DNA from: CAZWVI01 sp964637165
Lineage (GTDB): Bacteria > Planctomycetota > UBA1135
Direction of reading: 5' to 3'
Assembly: GCA_964637165.1 (NCBI GenBank)
Contig: CAZWVI010000006.1
Location: 1 to 64,000, forward strand
Length of the DNA stretch: 64,000 nucleotides
The position numbers and the translations under genes were made by a program. Shown here piece after piece: positions 8,836 through 18,317 of this stretch (the stretch's first letter is position 1; each line of letters opens with the position of its first letter). The notes beneath the pieces were generated by a model that worked only from the letters and a program-made list of their open reading frames with translations, ran no database searches and was not told where the DNA came from.

Positions 8836-11003
8836 ATTTTATTTATCCGGCATTTTTATGGGCGCTACCGCTGGTGGCAGTGCCAATCATTATCCACTTA
8901 CTTAATCGCCGACGCTTTCAAACAATTGATTTCGCGGCAATTGATTTTTTACGTCGTGCCGTCAAGAAAAATCGCAAACGCTTATTACTTGAAGATTTAA
9001 TTCTTTTGTTGTTACGCACCTTGGCAGTTTTGGCACTTATTTTGGGCCTTGCGCGCCCAAGCAATAGCTCGCCGCAGACCTTTAACACTCGACCGGCAAT
9101 AGGACAGGTTTTTGTCATTGATAGCTCACTTTCAATGGCTCATCGCAGTATGGGTAGTTCTGCTTTTGAACGCGCCCTTAGGCAATGCCAACAAGCATTA
9201 AAGTCGCTCGACAGCAATTTAGGTGACCGCGCGGCAATCATCATGGCGGGCACTTCCCCGACTCGTTTGGCCTTAGGGAATGCTCAGCAGGCAGCTTTAG
9301 CCTTATCCGAGCAACAACACCCCGAATCAGGAACTTGCCAACTAATTGAAGCACTAAACATTGCGTTAAGTAGTGCAGAAACCTTACTGAGTGAGGGTTG
9401 TCAAGAAATTGAAATCGTCGCGATTAGTGATCTCCAAGCAAGCACCTGGGCAGATCAACAAATTGCATCTGAGTTGGAAATGACTTTGGCGCAAATCCGT
9501 CAATCAGGTGTCGCCTTAAAAATCATCAATGTCGGCGCAGAAAATCCCAGCAACATTGCGGTAACTGATTTACGTATTGACCCTCAACAATTAAGCCCAA
9601 ATAATCTTGGCGAAGTGTTTGCTAAAATTCGCGGATATGAAAATGAAGCGCGAGAAATTCAACTTAGTTTAAGACTCGACGCAAACACCATCGCCGAAGA
9701 TAAATTATTCATACCAGCCAATGGGGAGGCTAGTTGGAGCCACTTAATTTCTCCGGCATTCATCGGAAGCCGTGCCCTCAGCCTAAGCATCAACGGAGAT
9801 GACTTAAATCAAGACGACCAAGCATTTGCGATTGTTGAGGTTCGTGCGACACCGACCGCCCTATTAGTTGGAAACAGCTCAGGCATGGGATTGATTAAGG
9901 AACACGACTTAGTCGCCAATTCGCTTAGCACCTTTCTTGACCTCGGCTCGAATGCCCCCTTACTTTTAACTAGAGGGGGAATTCACGAGCTAAATACGGA
10001 CTTTTTAAGTCAAATTGATTTACTTATTTTGGCCGATCCTGCGACTCTATTTGAAGATCAATTTTTTGTGATTGAGAAATTCGTTGCCAGTGGTGGTGCA
10101 CTATTAATTTTTCTGGGAGATAATTGCTCCTCAAGCAATCTTGACAATTTATTTGACCGCCTAAGCGCTGAAAACTTACAAATTGGCAAGTTACGCCACA
10201 GCTCAGCTCGGGTGCACATTAATCAGACCGACTGGCCTCCACTTAATTTATTCACTGACCAACGTTGGCAAGCACTTTTAACTGAAGTCCCCGTTCTTAA
10301 GTGGCGAGAGATTATTAATCCAAACAACCTTCACGCCACCCCACTCAACCTAATAAGTGAAACTGGCGAAGGCTTAAATATTGATGCTGGAGCTGCAATC
10401 GTCAGCTGGCAGCATCAACTTGGCCGATGTGTCGTATCCAACATCCCCCCTACTCCTGGCTTTAACCGTTTCGCCGAAGTTCCAGGTGGGACCTTGCCAT
10501 TTCTTTTCGACTTGGCCCACTACTTAACTACCAGAACGAAACTGGATAAAGACTTACTAATTGGGGACGCGCTTACCTTGCATACTCAACGTGATAGCAA
10601 GGATTTGATTTTGCAACCCCCCTCAGGGCAGAAACTTCGCCCACAAGCCCAAGCAGTAATTGATTCCATTGGCTTCTTCCGGAAAGTTTTACTGCCCAAA
10701 GTCGCCCTCGCTGGCATTTGGAAAGCAGAATTCAATACCATCTCCGACGCTGGCAACGATCTCGCCGCCAGTAAATTATTCGCGGTCAACACCCCGGCCG
10801 CTGAAAGTAACTTGCGCCCAATCGACTCAAGTTACCTTGACGCTTTATTGATTGATGGCGAACTTCAAAAGGATATGCAGCAAGCAAATTCACAAGTAAT
10901 TCAGGAACACGCAAACTTCTCAAAAAGTTTGTTCACTTTGCTAGCGGCATTCTTAATTGGTGAAACACTACTCGCCGCCTTTCTAGACCGGAGGCGCGGA
11001 TGA
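8832..11003 (+). CDS. BatA-like membrane protein with VWA domain
   Basis: A 723-residue protein. The N-terminus (FLWALPLVAVPIIIHLLNRR, then a second helix LLLLRTLAVLALILGLARP) is the classic BatA double-transmembrane module. A von Willebrand A domain follows, with the MIDAS-like FVIDSSLSMAH. The middle holds beta-rich extracytoplasmic sequence and a possible class I glutamine-amidotransferase-like fold (region about 340-420). A transmembrane helix near the C-terminus is followed by a basic tail (DRRRG). Bat proteins were named for aerotolerance in Bacteroides, but that function should not be carried over. The GTG start overlaps DUF58, and the stop overlaps the next VWA gene. Confidence 0.88.
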   Translation: MNFIYPAFLWALPLVAVPIIIHLLNRRRFQTIDFAAIDFLRRAVKKNRKRLLLEDLILLLLRTLAVLALILGLARPSNSSPQTFNTRPAIGQVFVIDSSLSMAHRSMGSSAFERALRQCQQALKSLDSNLGDRAAIIMAGTSPTRLALGNAQQAALALSEQQHPESGTCQLIEALNIALSSAETLLSEGCQEIEIVAISDLQASTWADQQIASELEMTLAQIRQSGVALKIINVGAENPSNIAVTDLRIDPQQLSPNNLGEVFAKIRGYENEAREIQLSLRLDANTIAEDKLFIPANGEASWSHLISPAFIGSRALSLSINGDDLNQDDQAFAIVEVRATPTALLVGNSSGMGLIKEHDLVANSLSTFLDLGSNAPLLLTRGGIHELNTDFLSQIDLLILADPATLFEDQFFVIEKFVASGGALLIFLGDNCSSSNLDNLFDRLSAENLQIGKLRHSSARVHINQTDWPPLNLFTDQRWQALLTEVPVLKWREIINPNNLHATPLNLISETGEGLNIDAGAAIVSWQHQLGRCVVSNIPPTPGFNRFAEVPGGTLPFLFDLAHYLTTRTKLDKDLLIGDALTLHTQRDSKDLILQPPSGQKLRPQAQAVIDSIGFFRKVLLPKVALAGIWKAEFNTISDAGNDLAASKLFAVNTPAAESNLRPIDSSYLDALLIDGELQKDMQQANSQVIQEHANFSKSLFTLLAAFLIGETLLAAFLDRRRG

Positions 11004-13267
11004 TTGCAACTCCCAATCAAGAGCAGAGTACCATCGTTTTCGAAAACCTTCCCGCCACTTGGGTTATTGGCTTAGTAATTGTTCCGGCAATTTTGTTGCT
11101 CGCGTGGTGGGCGTACCTACGACCGCTGAAAATCGGCCGTAAACGTATGAGTGGTTTACGCGCACTGCTACTTACAATTGCGATTCTCTTGGCTCTTGAC
11201 CCGGTTATCCGCAAAAGCCAACAACTTATTGAACCGAGTTCCTTAATTATATTAATCGACAATTCAGCATCGATTGGCCAAAGCGACAATATTGCGGGAC
11301 AAACTATTGAAACACGACTGGCGAAAACTAAACGCTTCCTACACAGCGCGACGGTTCAAGAGCTGGGGAATAATTACCAATTAGAAGCCTGGAGCTTTGC
11401 TAAATCTTTAACTCCGAGCAATCTATCTGGCGAACAACTGAACGCCAAAGGCAATGCAACCGCAATTGGACAATCGCTGATGGAATTGAGCGATGAATTC
11501 CGTGGTCGCGCACTGCCCAATGTTGTAGTAATTTCCGATGGCCAACAAAACCACGGGCTTGAACTTAAAGTGGCCGCCCAACATTTGGCGAGTGAAGGCA
11601 TCAAGGTGCATTGCCTTGGATTAGGCAACCCTAAGCCATCGCCCGACTTAGCACTTGAACGGGTTCAAGCATCCGAGCTAGTGCTTGCCGGCGACGAAGC
11701 ACTATTTGTAATGCGTTTGCGTGGTAGCGGCAGCGGCCTCCCGGCAACTGCGACCGTTGAATTATTAAATGAAGCAAACCTTCGATTAGATAGTCGTCAA
11801 ATTTCGCCGAGCGAGCAAATTGGCACACGATTTAGCTTGGGGACTATCTTGCAACAACCGGGGCTTCACCACTTACATGCAGTGGTTGACCCAATCGCCG
11901 GCGAGACCGCATTAGATAACAATCGACTCGACTTCACGGTTGAGGTGCAGCCATTAAAAATCCGCGTACTCTATGTAGAAGGGCGACCACGGTTCGAATA
12001 TCGTTACTTAAAGAACCGATTGATTCGTGCTAATCAAGATATAAATGCGCGGTGTTGGCTGGCCGAGGCGGGCCGCGATTTCGTTCAAGAAGCTAGTCCC
12101 GGTTTGCCGGCCTTACGCCGCGTGCCACTTAGCGCCGAAGAATTACTCAATGATTTTGACGTAGTCATCATTGGCGATGTTGACCCGCAAAGAATTAGTC
12201 CGGACCCATTAGACGCAGGCCGCTTTATCAATGCCGTTGCCGAGTTTGTAAGCAAAGGTGGTGGCTTATTGATGCTAGCAGGCGAGCGGCATAACCCAAA
12301 TAGTTTTCGCGGCACATTGCTTGAAGACCTGTTGCCGGTATTTCTGAGCCGCGAAGCCGCGCGTAGTGAAGAATTCAAACCACTGCCGAGCGACCCCAAA
12401 CTGCCACACCCGGTAACGCGGGTTGCGAGCAGCCCCGCCGACACCATGAAGTTTTGGAACGATGTTTCACCACTTTGGTGGTGGCAGCCAGTTGATGGCC
12501 TAAAGCCGGGTGCCCAAGCATGGCTAATCAATCCAGATGAAACCGACGACAATGGTCAAGCTGGAATTGTCGCCGCTAGCATCTTCGCCCCGGAGGGGAG
12601 AGTTGGTTGGCTTGGCACTGACGAAAGTTGGCGCTGGCGTGACCCGAGTATTGAACATTACCTATCGCGGTTTTGGCGTTCGATTTTGCGACATTTAGCA
12701 AATGGACGACTGCAGGGCGACCGTGGACGTGCGCGTCTCGACGTTGACCGCAGCCGCATCGAGTTGGGCGAGAGTGTTTTAATTGAAGCGCGCTTACGCG
12801 ATGAAGATTGGGAACCTTTGGCGGATATAAGTGCAATCAATATCCACCACGAATCACGCCAATTGCCAGCGGTTAAGCTGATGGCAATTTCTGGCGAGGC
12901 CGGACTTTACCGTGGACACTTTCGCCCCAACGATATTGGGGAATTTAGTTTTGTGTTGACTGCCGACAATAGTGCTGACGGAGAAGTCTTGGATTCGGTT
13001 GGCTTAACGGTGGCCTTGGCCGCGGCCGAAATGCGCGACACTTCCCAAAACATCGCAGCCCTGAAAATGCTTAGCAGCAACACGGGTGGCATGTTTTTAC
13101 AAATTGATCAGGCGGCCGACCTGCTCAGCAAATTAGATGGACGAGAAAAATTAACGCGCACCGTTTCTTCTAGCGATACTGCTCTCGCAGACTGGCGAGT
13201 ATTAGTTCTTTTCATGTTGCTAATTATTGGTGAATGGCTAATGCGCAAGCGGAGTAATTTATCGTGA
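11000..13267 (+). CDS. Membrane VWA protein with glutamine-amidotransferase-like domain
   Basis: A 755-residue protein with two N-terminal transmembrane helices (about 18-38 and 52-68). Next comes a VWA domain with LIILIDNSASIGQ as MIDAS motif and NVVVISDGQQ. A beta-sandwich region follows, then a Rossmann-like segment (DVVIIGDVDP ... GGGLLMLAGERH) typical of the amidotransferase-like fold in planctomycete proteins; no catalytic Cys-His pair was recognised. A final transmembrane helix (VLVLFMLLIIGEWLM) ends in a short basic tail. The topology matches the gene before it, so the two may form a heteromeric membrane complex. It overlaps both neighbours by 4 bp. Confidence 0.84.
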   Translation: MIATPNQEQSTIVFENLPATWVIGLVIVPAILLLAWWAYLRPLKIGRKRMSGLRALLLTIAILLALDPVIRKSQQLIEPSSLIILIDNSASIGQSDNIAGQTIETRLAKTKRFLHSATVQELGNNYQLEAWSFAKSLTPSNLSGEQLNAKGNATAIGQSLMELSDEFRGRALPNVVVISDGQQNHGLELKVAAQHLASEGIKVHCLGLGNPKPSPDLALERVQASELVLAGDEALFVMRLRGSGSGLPATATVELLNEANLRLDSRQISPSEQIGTRFSLGTILQQPGLHHLHAVVDPIAGETALDNNRLDFTVEVQPLKIRVLYVEGRPRFEYRYLKNRLIRANQDINARCWLAEAGRDFVQEASPGLPALRRVPLSAEELLNDFDVVIIGDVDPQRISPDPLDAGRFINAVAEFVSKGGGLLMLAGERHNPNSFRGTLLEDLLPVFLSREAARSEEFKPLPSDPKLPHPVTRVASSPADTMKFWNDVSPLWWWQPVDGLKPGAQAWLINPDETDDNGQAGIVAASIFAPEGRVGWLGTDESWRWRDPSIEHYLSRFWRSILRHLANGRLQGDRGRARLDVDRSRIELGESVLIEARLRDEDWEPLADISAINIHHESRQLPAVKLMAISGEAGLYRGHFRPNDIGEFSFVLTADNSADGEVLDSVGLTVALAAAEMRDTSQNIAALKMLSSNTGGMFLQIDQAADLLSKLDGREKLTRTVSSSDTALADWRVLVLFMLLIIGEWLMRKRSNLS

Positions 13268-16200
13268 TTTTGCTAGCCAACTTAATGCTACTCACCCAAG
13301 TTGCAGCTCCGACCCAACCAAGCCAATCAGCACTTAGCGCACCGACTGGAGTCACTATTCTTGAGTCGCGTGATCTTCAAGCCCAACTAACCGATGCCAA
13401 ACAACAACTGGCCAAGGGCAAATTGCGAATCGCGGTTGCAACTTTGCAAAAAATCCTTGAGGCCGACAACGAAGCGTTGGTCAAAGTCGACGAACAAGAT
13501 TGGTTATTTCATGGCGCGAGCAATCTGGCAGCAAAATTGCTAAAGGAGTTACCAAAAGATGCGGCAACTATTCGTGAATCAATTATTGGCAAACGTGCCG
13601 CCGAAGAACTGCTCTTTGCAATATCACCACCTAACCCCCAACTACTTGCCCGCCTGACCCAACGCTACTCAGGCACAATCGCCGGTGAACGTGCCCAAGC
13701 TGCTCTTAATGAAATATTGCGCGACCGCGGGCTTTATGAAATGGCCCCGCCAAGTGTCGGCTCAACCTTGCAAACTCCGGCCTGGACTGAAAAACAGGAA
13801 AACCCGCTACCCTATTTGCATACTGCGGATTTAGAGGAACGTTGGCGCTACCAGTTCCAGGACTCTCCCATTCCACATCGCAACTATGCAAAGCATCGCG
13901 CCGCCTTGGGTTTGGGCATGGTTTATTTAAGCGATTCTCGCGAGGTTGTGGCGCTTGACTTAGCTTCTGGAAAAGTTCGTTGGCGGTTCGAAAGTCCTGA
14001 AGGATGGGAGCGATTCTCGCTAGATTCAGCGAGTGGCCGAAGTGCAAGAGAAAATATTACCGAAGCTTTTGACGCCGACACAATTATCGCCCCAATACTT
14101 TCCGATGGTATTCTTGTTGTGGCACTGCAAGAAGCTGTGGCCTTGGGACGCAATGATAAATATTTCGAGATTGCCGTTAGACGACTTCTCCCCGGTCGCC
14201 GCCTTTATGCCTTTGACGCTCAAAGCGGAAAACTATTATGGAAACAGTCGGTCCCCTGGATGGACCTTGAACAAAGTTCCGAGGATTTAGCGAATGCCCG
14301 ACAAAATCCCAGCGAATTAGCAGCGGCGCCGCCGACGGTTGCGGCCGGCAGAGTGTTCTTACCAATCTATAGTGCTTCGGGAACTTATGACCTGAGCATG
14401 GTGGCGCTAGATTTATACAGCGGCAAAGAACTATGGCGCAGTTTTCTAGTTAGTGGCTCTCAAGAAAGCAACTTGTTTGGAAACGTCTTAGGCGAGCTTG
14501 CCTGTTCACCACCAATTGCTTCGAGTGAACAAGTTATTTGTTGCACAAATTTAGGGGCAATTTCAGCGCTTGATGCGCGCAATGGTTCGGCCTTGTGGAC
14601 ACGACTTTATGAGCGCACTCCAACTCAGGTCTTGCAATCAGGTGACATTAGCCGTCGCCAACCAAGCTTTGCCAATCATGCGCCAGCTTGGGATGGCAAG
14701 CGCTTGCTGTGTGCACCCACTGACAGTCCCTACGCCTTACTGCTTGACTCCCACACTGGAGAACTTAACGCCATGTGGTCGAGCAAAACTTCAGCTAAGA
14801 ATGAAAGCGCAAGCATTGACCAGGTAATTGCTTTGGCCGGTGAACAACTTTATTTCACTGGCACCCACATCAGAGGTGAAGCGATAGGTGGCAGAAATTT
14901 CGGATGGAATAGCGAACGCATCTTCAATCAATTTTCCAGCATTGCCACGCGCAGACCAGCCATCTTAAGCAGCGATGAACTTCTAGCTCCGACCGCCAAA
15001 GGATTATTACGCATTAACCCGCAAACCGGCAAGTTAATTGGTGCGCCGATTCCTTGGCCTAATAGCCTAAGCGACTTCGGAGCGATCCAACTTGCCCCCG
15101 GGCACTTACTAGTCTTACGCAACAATGGAGTTATTGCCCTTTCGTCCTCCATTGGAGTTTTAGCAGCGATTCCTGACAATGCTAATTTCGCTGAACTTAG
15201 CCGTTTGCTGCCGATGCTGGAAGCAATCCCACTTGAATATGGTTCGACAATTGCCACACAGCTAGGTGAACAATGCCTACAACTTAGTCAACAGACTGAA
15301 CACTCAGGCTTACAGCGTCGCTTACTTTTAATTGCTGGCGAGGCTCTTTTATTAAGTTCGCCAAATAGCCAGAAAACACAAAAATTGGCCTTGGATTTAT
15401 TGAAGTCAAATTCACCAGACATAAAATTAATTTGCGAATCGGTGATTGCTCATTGCGATGTTGGGCCAGCACTGCGCCGCGCCATTGATTGGCTTGAACA
15501 AAATAAAATAGAGAACTTCAACCAAGTGCAACTTAATTTAGCACGCAGTCGAATTGCTGTTGAAGACCAAAACAAAGATTTGCTTAGGCTTAGTTTGGTT
15601 GCCATCATAATTGACCCAGATAGTCAAAAACTAATGCGCGATGACTTAAGTTTAAATCTTTGGGCGCAACAACAACTAGATTCATTATTAACTGACCCAG
15701 TGCAGGCGGCAGCCTTTGAGGAAGCCGCGCGAATAGCTCTAGGTGCAAGTGAGTTGGACCTACGATTAATCGATGTTTACCAAAACACCGCCACGATTAG
15801 TGCTTGGATTGAAGAACAACTGCAAAGGAGCGATTTGTTACCCAAAGATTTTGCGACCATCATTCAAAGCACTCGTAAATCTGGCAAATTCCCCACCCTA
15901 GTAAATGACAAACTCGGCGAATGGTTGAGTCCACGCCCGCTTCAGGAATTACCGCAAAAGCTAAATCAGCTCGCCCAATTGCCACTTTCGCGTGGCCAAT
16001 TATTAGCAGTTGGACCCAGCCAAGATGACTACTTAAGAGCATTATTTCAGATCTCGGACCAAGTTGTTCTTAAACAATCGCAAGGCAACTCATGGAAAAC
16101 ACTTTGCTCTTGGGAGATTGATTATCAAACTGGCAGCCCGCCTGATTTACGCTCAAGCTGTTGGTTAAGCCCACGTGGTGCGGTGATTATTTTTGAAGAC

Positions 16201-17232
16201 CAATGGGTGCAACTTGGAAATGATGGCGGTGTTGAAGTAATCACCCTGCCCGCCAAATTAAATATGGCTAGCGCGCCAAGCCGCTCCGGGAATATCTTAA
16301 GTTATTTATGCGCCAATCCTCAAAGTACTTTCTTGCAGACTCGCGAGCTTCAAAGTGGCGCATTAATCTATCAGGAAAGCTTCTCCAATAGTGGCTCAAG
16401 TTATTTGCTATCTGGAGATCAAAACAAAATATTCATTAGCCAACCTGGTGAACGCGAAATTTGGATGCTTGATTTATCAAGCGCCAATCCCCCACAACGC
16501 CTGGGTTTACGCGAAGCGATAAAATATTCGGACGCATTTACTATTGTCGGACATGCAAACGGGCTACTCAGCAAGTGGAGCAACAATCAACATCCAGGCA
16601 TGATGCTGAGCGCGCCTCAGCAACAACAGAGCTGGGACATTTCGCGCCATGCCAATGTCCACACCTTTAGTTGTCGAACTAAAACCACAACTGGAGCTGG
16701 CTGGATTAACCTGCCATTAGTTCCGGGCCGCGGGGAATTCCCCAATCCTGAAATCAACTGGCTCGAATCAGCGGCCTCGCTTAACAGCATTAGCATGTTG
16801 AAGCCGCAAGCGTACTTTCCCCAGTTTCTGAATCATTCTCGAAGGCCACGACATTTAAGGCGCTCGCAAATATTAAGTTTGTCGGCGGGCCCCGAAAACC
16901 AAGTTCGCTTAAATGCAATTGAATTAAGCGATGGGCTCGACAATGCATGGGAACTAGAAATTCCCGGACTGCTGTTTCGCACTCTCATCTCACGCCGCAC
17001 CCCAACCCCAATTGAAGCTGCTGACGGATGGCTGCTAGCGACAATCAATTCATCGGGTATAGGCAAAGCCCCGCGATTGCAAATTAATGCTGTCAGCGAA
17101 AACGGAAAACTCACAAGTGCGGTTTTGCAAATGCCGGTTTCAACTCAATCCCGCGATCTGTCAATCCACTTTATTAATCAACGAATTGTTGTTCGTAGTG
17201 GCAGTACACTGTTTATCTTTGGTCAAAAATGA
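13264..17232 (+). CDS. Giant secreted PQQ/WD40-like beta-propeller protein
   Basis: At 1322 residues the largest protein in the window. A short signal peptide (about residues 1-16) is followed by an alpha-helical, TPR-like N-terminal part (about 35-160). A beta-propeller built of PQQ-like blades follows; repeated signatures include VVALDLASGKVRW, LYAFDAQSGKLLW, VALDLYSGKELW and ALDARNGSALW. A helical middle (about 640-890) precedes a second beta-rich region. The blades resemble BamB and quinoprotein propellers, but no cofactor-binding residues can be asserted; a scaffold or binding role outside the cytoplasm is inferred. It is coupled by GTGA and ATGA overlaps to the VWA gene and the prenyltransferase-like gene, tying it to the MoxR operon. 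Confidence 0.8.
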   Translation: MILLANLMLLTQVAAPTQPSQSALSAPTGVTILESRDLQAQLTDAKQQLAKGKLRIAVATLQKILEADNEALVKVDEQDWLFHGASNLAAKLLKELPKDAATIRESIIGKRAAEELLFAISPPNPQLLARLTQRYSGTIAGERAQAALNEILRDRGLYEMAPPSVGSTLQTPAWTEKQENPLPYLHTADLEERWRYQFQDSPIPHRNYAKHRAALGLGMVYLSDSREVVALDLASGKVRWRFESPEGWERFSLDSASGRSARENITEAFDADTIIAPILSDGILVVALQEAVALGRNDKYFEIAVRRLLPGRRLYAFDAQSGKLLWKQSVPWMDLEQSSEDLANARQNPSELAAAPPTVAAGRVFLPIYSASGTYDLSMVALDLYSGKELWRSFLVSGSQESNLFGNVLGELACSPPIASSEQVICCTNLGAISALDARNGSALWTRLYERTPTQVLQSGDISRRQPSFANHAPAWDGKRLLCAPTDSPYALLLDSHTGELNAMWSSKTSAKNESASIDQVIALAGEQLYFTGTHIRGEAIGGRNFGWNSERIFNQFSSIATRRPAILSSDELLAPTAKGLLRINPQTGKLIGAPIPWPNSLSDFGAIQLAPGHLLVLRNNGVIALSSSIGVLAAIPDNANFAELSRLLPMLEAIPLEYGSTIATQLGEQCLQLSQQTEHSGLQRRLLLIAGEALLLSSPNSQKTQKLALDLLKSNSPDIKLICESVIAHCDVGPALRRAIDWLEQNKIENFNQVQLNLARSRIAVEDQNKDLLRLSLVAIIIDPDSQKLMRDDLSLNLWAQQQLDSLLTDPVQAAAFEEAARIALGASELDLRLIDVYQNTATISAWIEEQLQRSDLLPKDFATIIQSTRKSGKFPTLVNDKLGEWLSPRPLQELPQKLNQLAQLPLSRGQLLAVGPSQDDYLRALFQISDQVVLKQSQGNSWKTLCSWEIDYQTGSPPDLRSSCWLSPRGAVIIFEDQWVQLGNDGGVEVITLPAKLNMASAPSRSGNILSYLCANPQSTFLQTRELQSGALIYQESFSNSGSSYLLSGDQNKIFISQPGEREIWMLDLSSANPPQRLGLREAIKYSDAFTIVGHANGLLSKWSNNQHPGMMLSAPQQQQSWDISRHANVHTFSCRTKTTTGAGWINLPLVPGRGEFPNPEINWLESAASLNSISMLKPQAYFPQFLNHSRRPRHLRRSQILSLSAGPENQVRLNAIELSDGLDNAWELEIPGLLFRTLISRRTPTPIEAADGWLLATINSSGIGKAPRLQINAVSENGKLTSAVLQMPVSTQSRDLSIHFINQRIVVRSGSTLFIFGQK

Positions 17233-18317
17233 TTCTCGCCGCTGCCCTTAGCCTGTTAATTCAGAGCCCTGACACCTCAGTGCTCTCGACAGAGGGTCGT
17301 CACGCCGCGGTGCGAGGCTTAAGTTGGTTAGCTCAAAAACAGTTAGCCGACGGCTCGTGGCCTGGAGATGTCGGCTACAAATTACGCGACAATTACGAAA
17401 TTTGGAATCGCGATGCGTCTCACTTAGGAGTGACCGCTCTCTGCGGCATGGCATTCTTGGCCGGCGGCCACGTCCCTGGCCGTGGTCCTTACGGAAAAAA
17501 TGTAAGCCGCGCAATTGATTGGACGGTTGCCCAAGTTCGCGGCGATGGTTTTTTAACTGCAAATGAAACGCGCCTCTACTCGCATGCTTTTGCCACATTA
17601 TTTTTGGCCGAGGTTTACGGAATGGATCCGCGCGATACCGTGCGCCCGGTTTTACAAAAAGCAGTCGATTTAATTGTTGCTAGTCAAAACCGTCAGGGCG
17701 GGTGGCGTTACACCCCCCATTCCGCCGATGCCGATATGTCAGTTAGCGCCTGCCAAGTGATGGCGTTACGTGCGGCGCGCAATGCTGGTATTCAAGTTTC
17801 GGCAAATACGATTGACCGCGCCATTCGTTACGTTCGCGATAGTGCGGTGCGCGAAGCGAGCATGCGCCCGCCGCGGCAATTTGGTGGCATTCCAGTGATG
17901 GACCCACCGGGGTCATTCCGCTATCAACCGCAAGGAGACTCGCGAGCAAGTTGGGCATTGACAGCAGCTGGGATTACTATCCTCAGTAATGCCGGAATTT
18001 ACGCTGATGAAGACATCGAGTCCGGGCTGGAATATTTAAGTGAAGGCACCGAAGCCTATAGCGCGGAATGGGGCGCTCGCGCAGGTGGCCATTATTTCTT
18101 CTGGTACGGCAACTACTATGCAGTGCAAGCATTCCACATGGCCGGCGGCCAGCGATGGCGCGAATACTTCAAACATATTGAACATACTTTGTTAGCACTC
18201 CAAGCCAGCGACGGCAGCTGGCAGAACAGAGTGGGTCCGGGCAATGTTTATGCAACAGCCACTGCCTGCATTGTGCTGCAAATCCCCCGTGAACTGCTAC
18301 CAATTTTTGAGCGATGA
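17229..18317 (+). CDS. Secreted prenyltransferase/squalene-oxidase-repeat protein
   Basis: A 362-residue exported protein with a very short signal peptide (about 14 residues) and alpha/alpha-toroid repeats of the prenyltransferase/squalene oxidase type. Examples are LSWLAQKQLADGSWPG, IVASQNRQGGWRY and LLALQASDGSWQN, each with the QxxDGSW-like core. The DxDD-type catalytic motif of cyclases is not seen, so it is unlikely to be a terpene cyclase. In planctomycetes such toroids occur beside MoxR/VWA clusters and are taken as binding domains. It overlaps the flanking genes by 4 bp. Confidence 0.82.
   Translation: MILAAALSLLIQSPDTSVLSTEGRHAAVRGLSWLAQKQLADGSWPGDVGYKLRDNYEIWNRDASHLGVTALCGMAFLAGGHVPGRGPYGKNVSRAIDWTVAQVRGDGFLTANETRLYSHAFATLFLAEVYGMDPRDTVRPVLQKAVDLIVASQNRQGGWRYTPHSADADMSVSACQVMALRAARNAGIQVSANTIDRAIRYVRDSAVREASMRPPRQFGGIPVMDPPGSFRYQPQGDSRASWALTAAGITILSNAGIYADEDIESGLEYLSEGTEAYSAEWGARAGGHYFFWYGNYYAVQAFHMAGGQRWREYFKHIEHTLLALQASDGSWQNRVGPGNVYATATACIVLQIPRELLPIFER

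Noticed and set aside
8832..11003. Naming the BatA-like gene as an aerotolerance gene
   Set aside because: The Bat name comes from Bacteroides; the domain layout is shared by many systems of unknown role and no oxygen-related evidence is present here.
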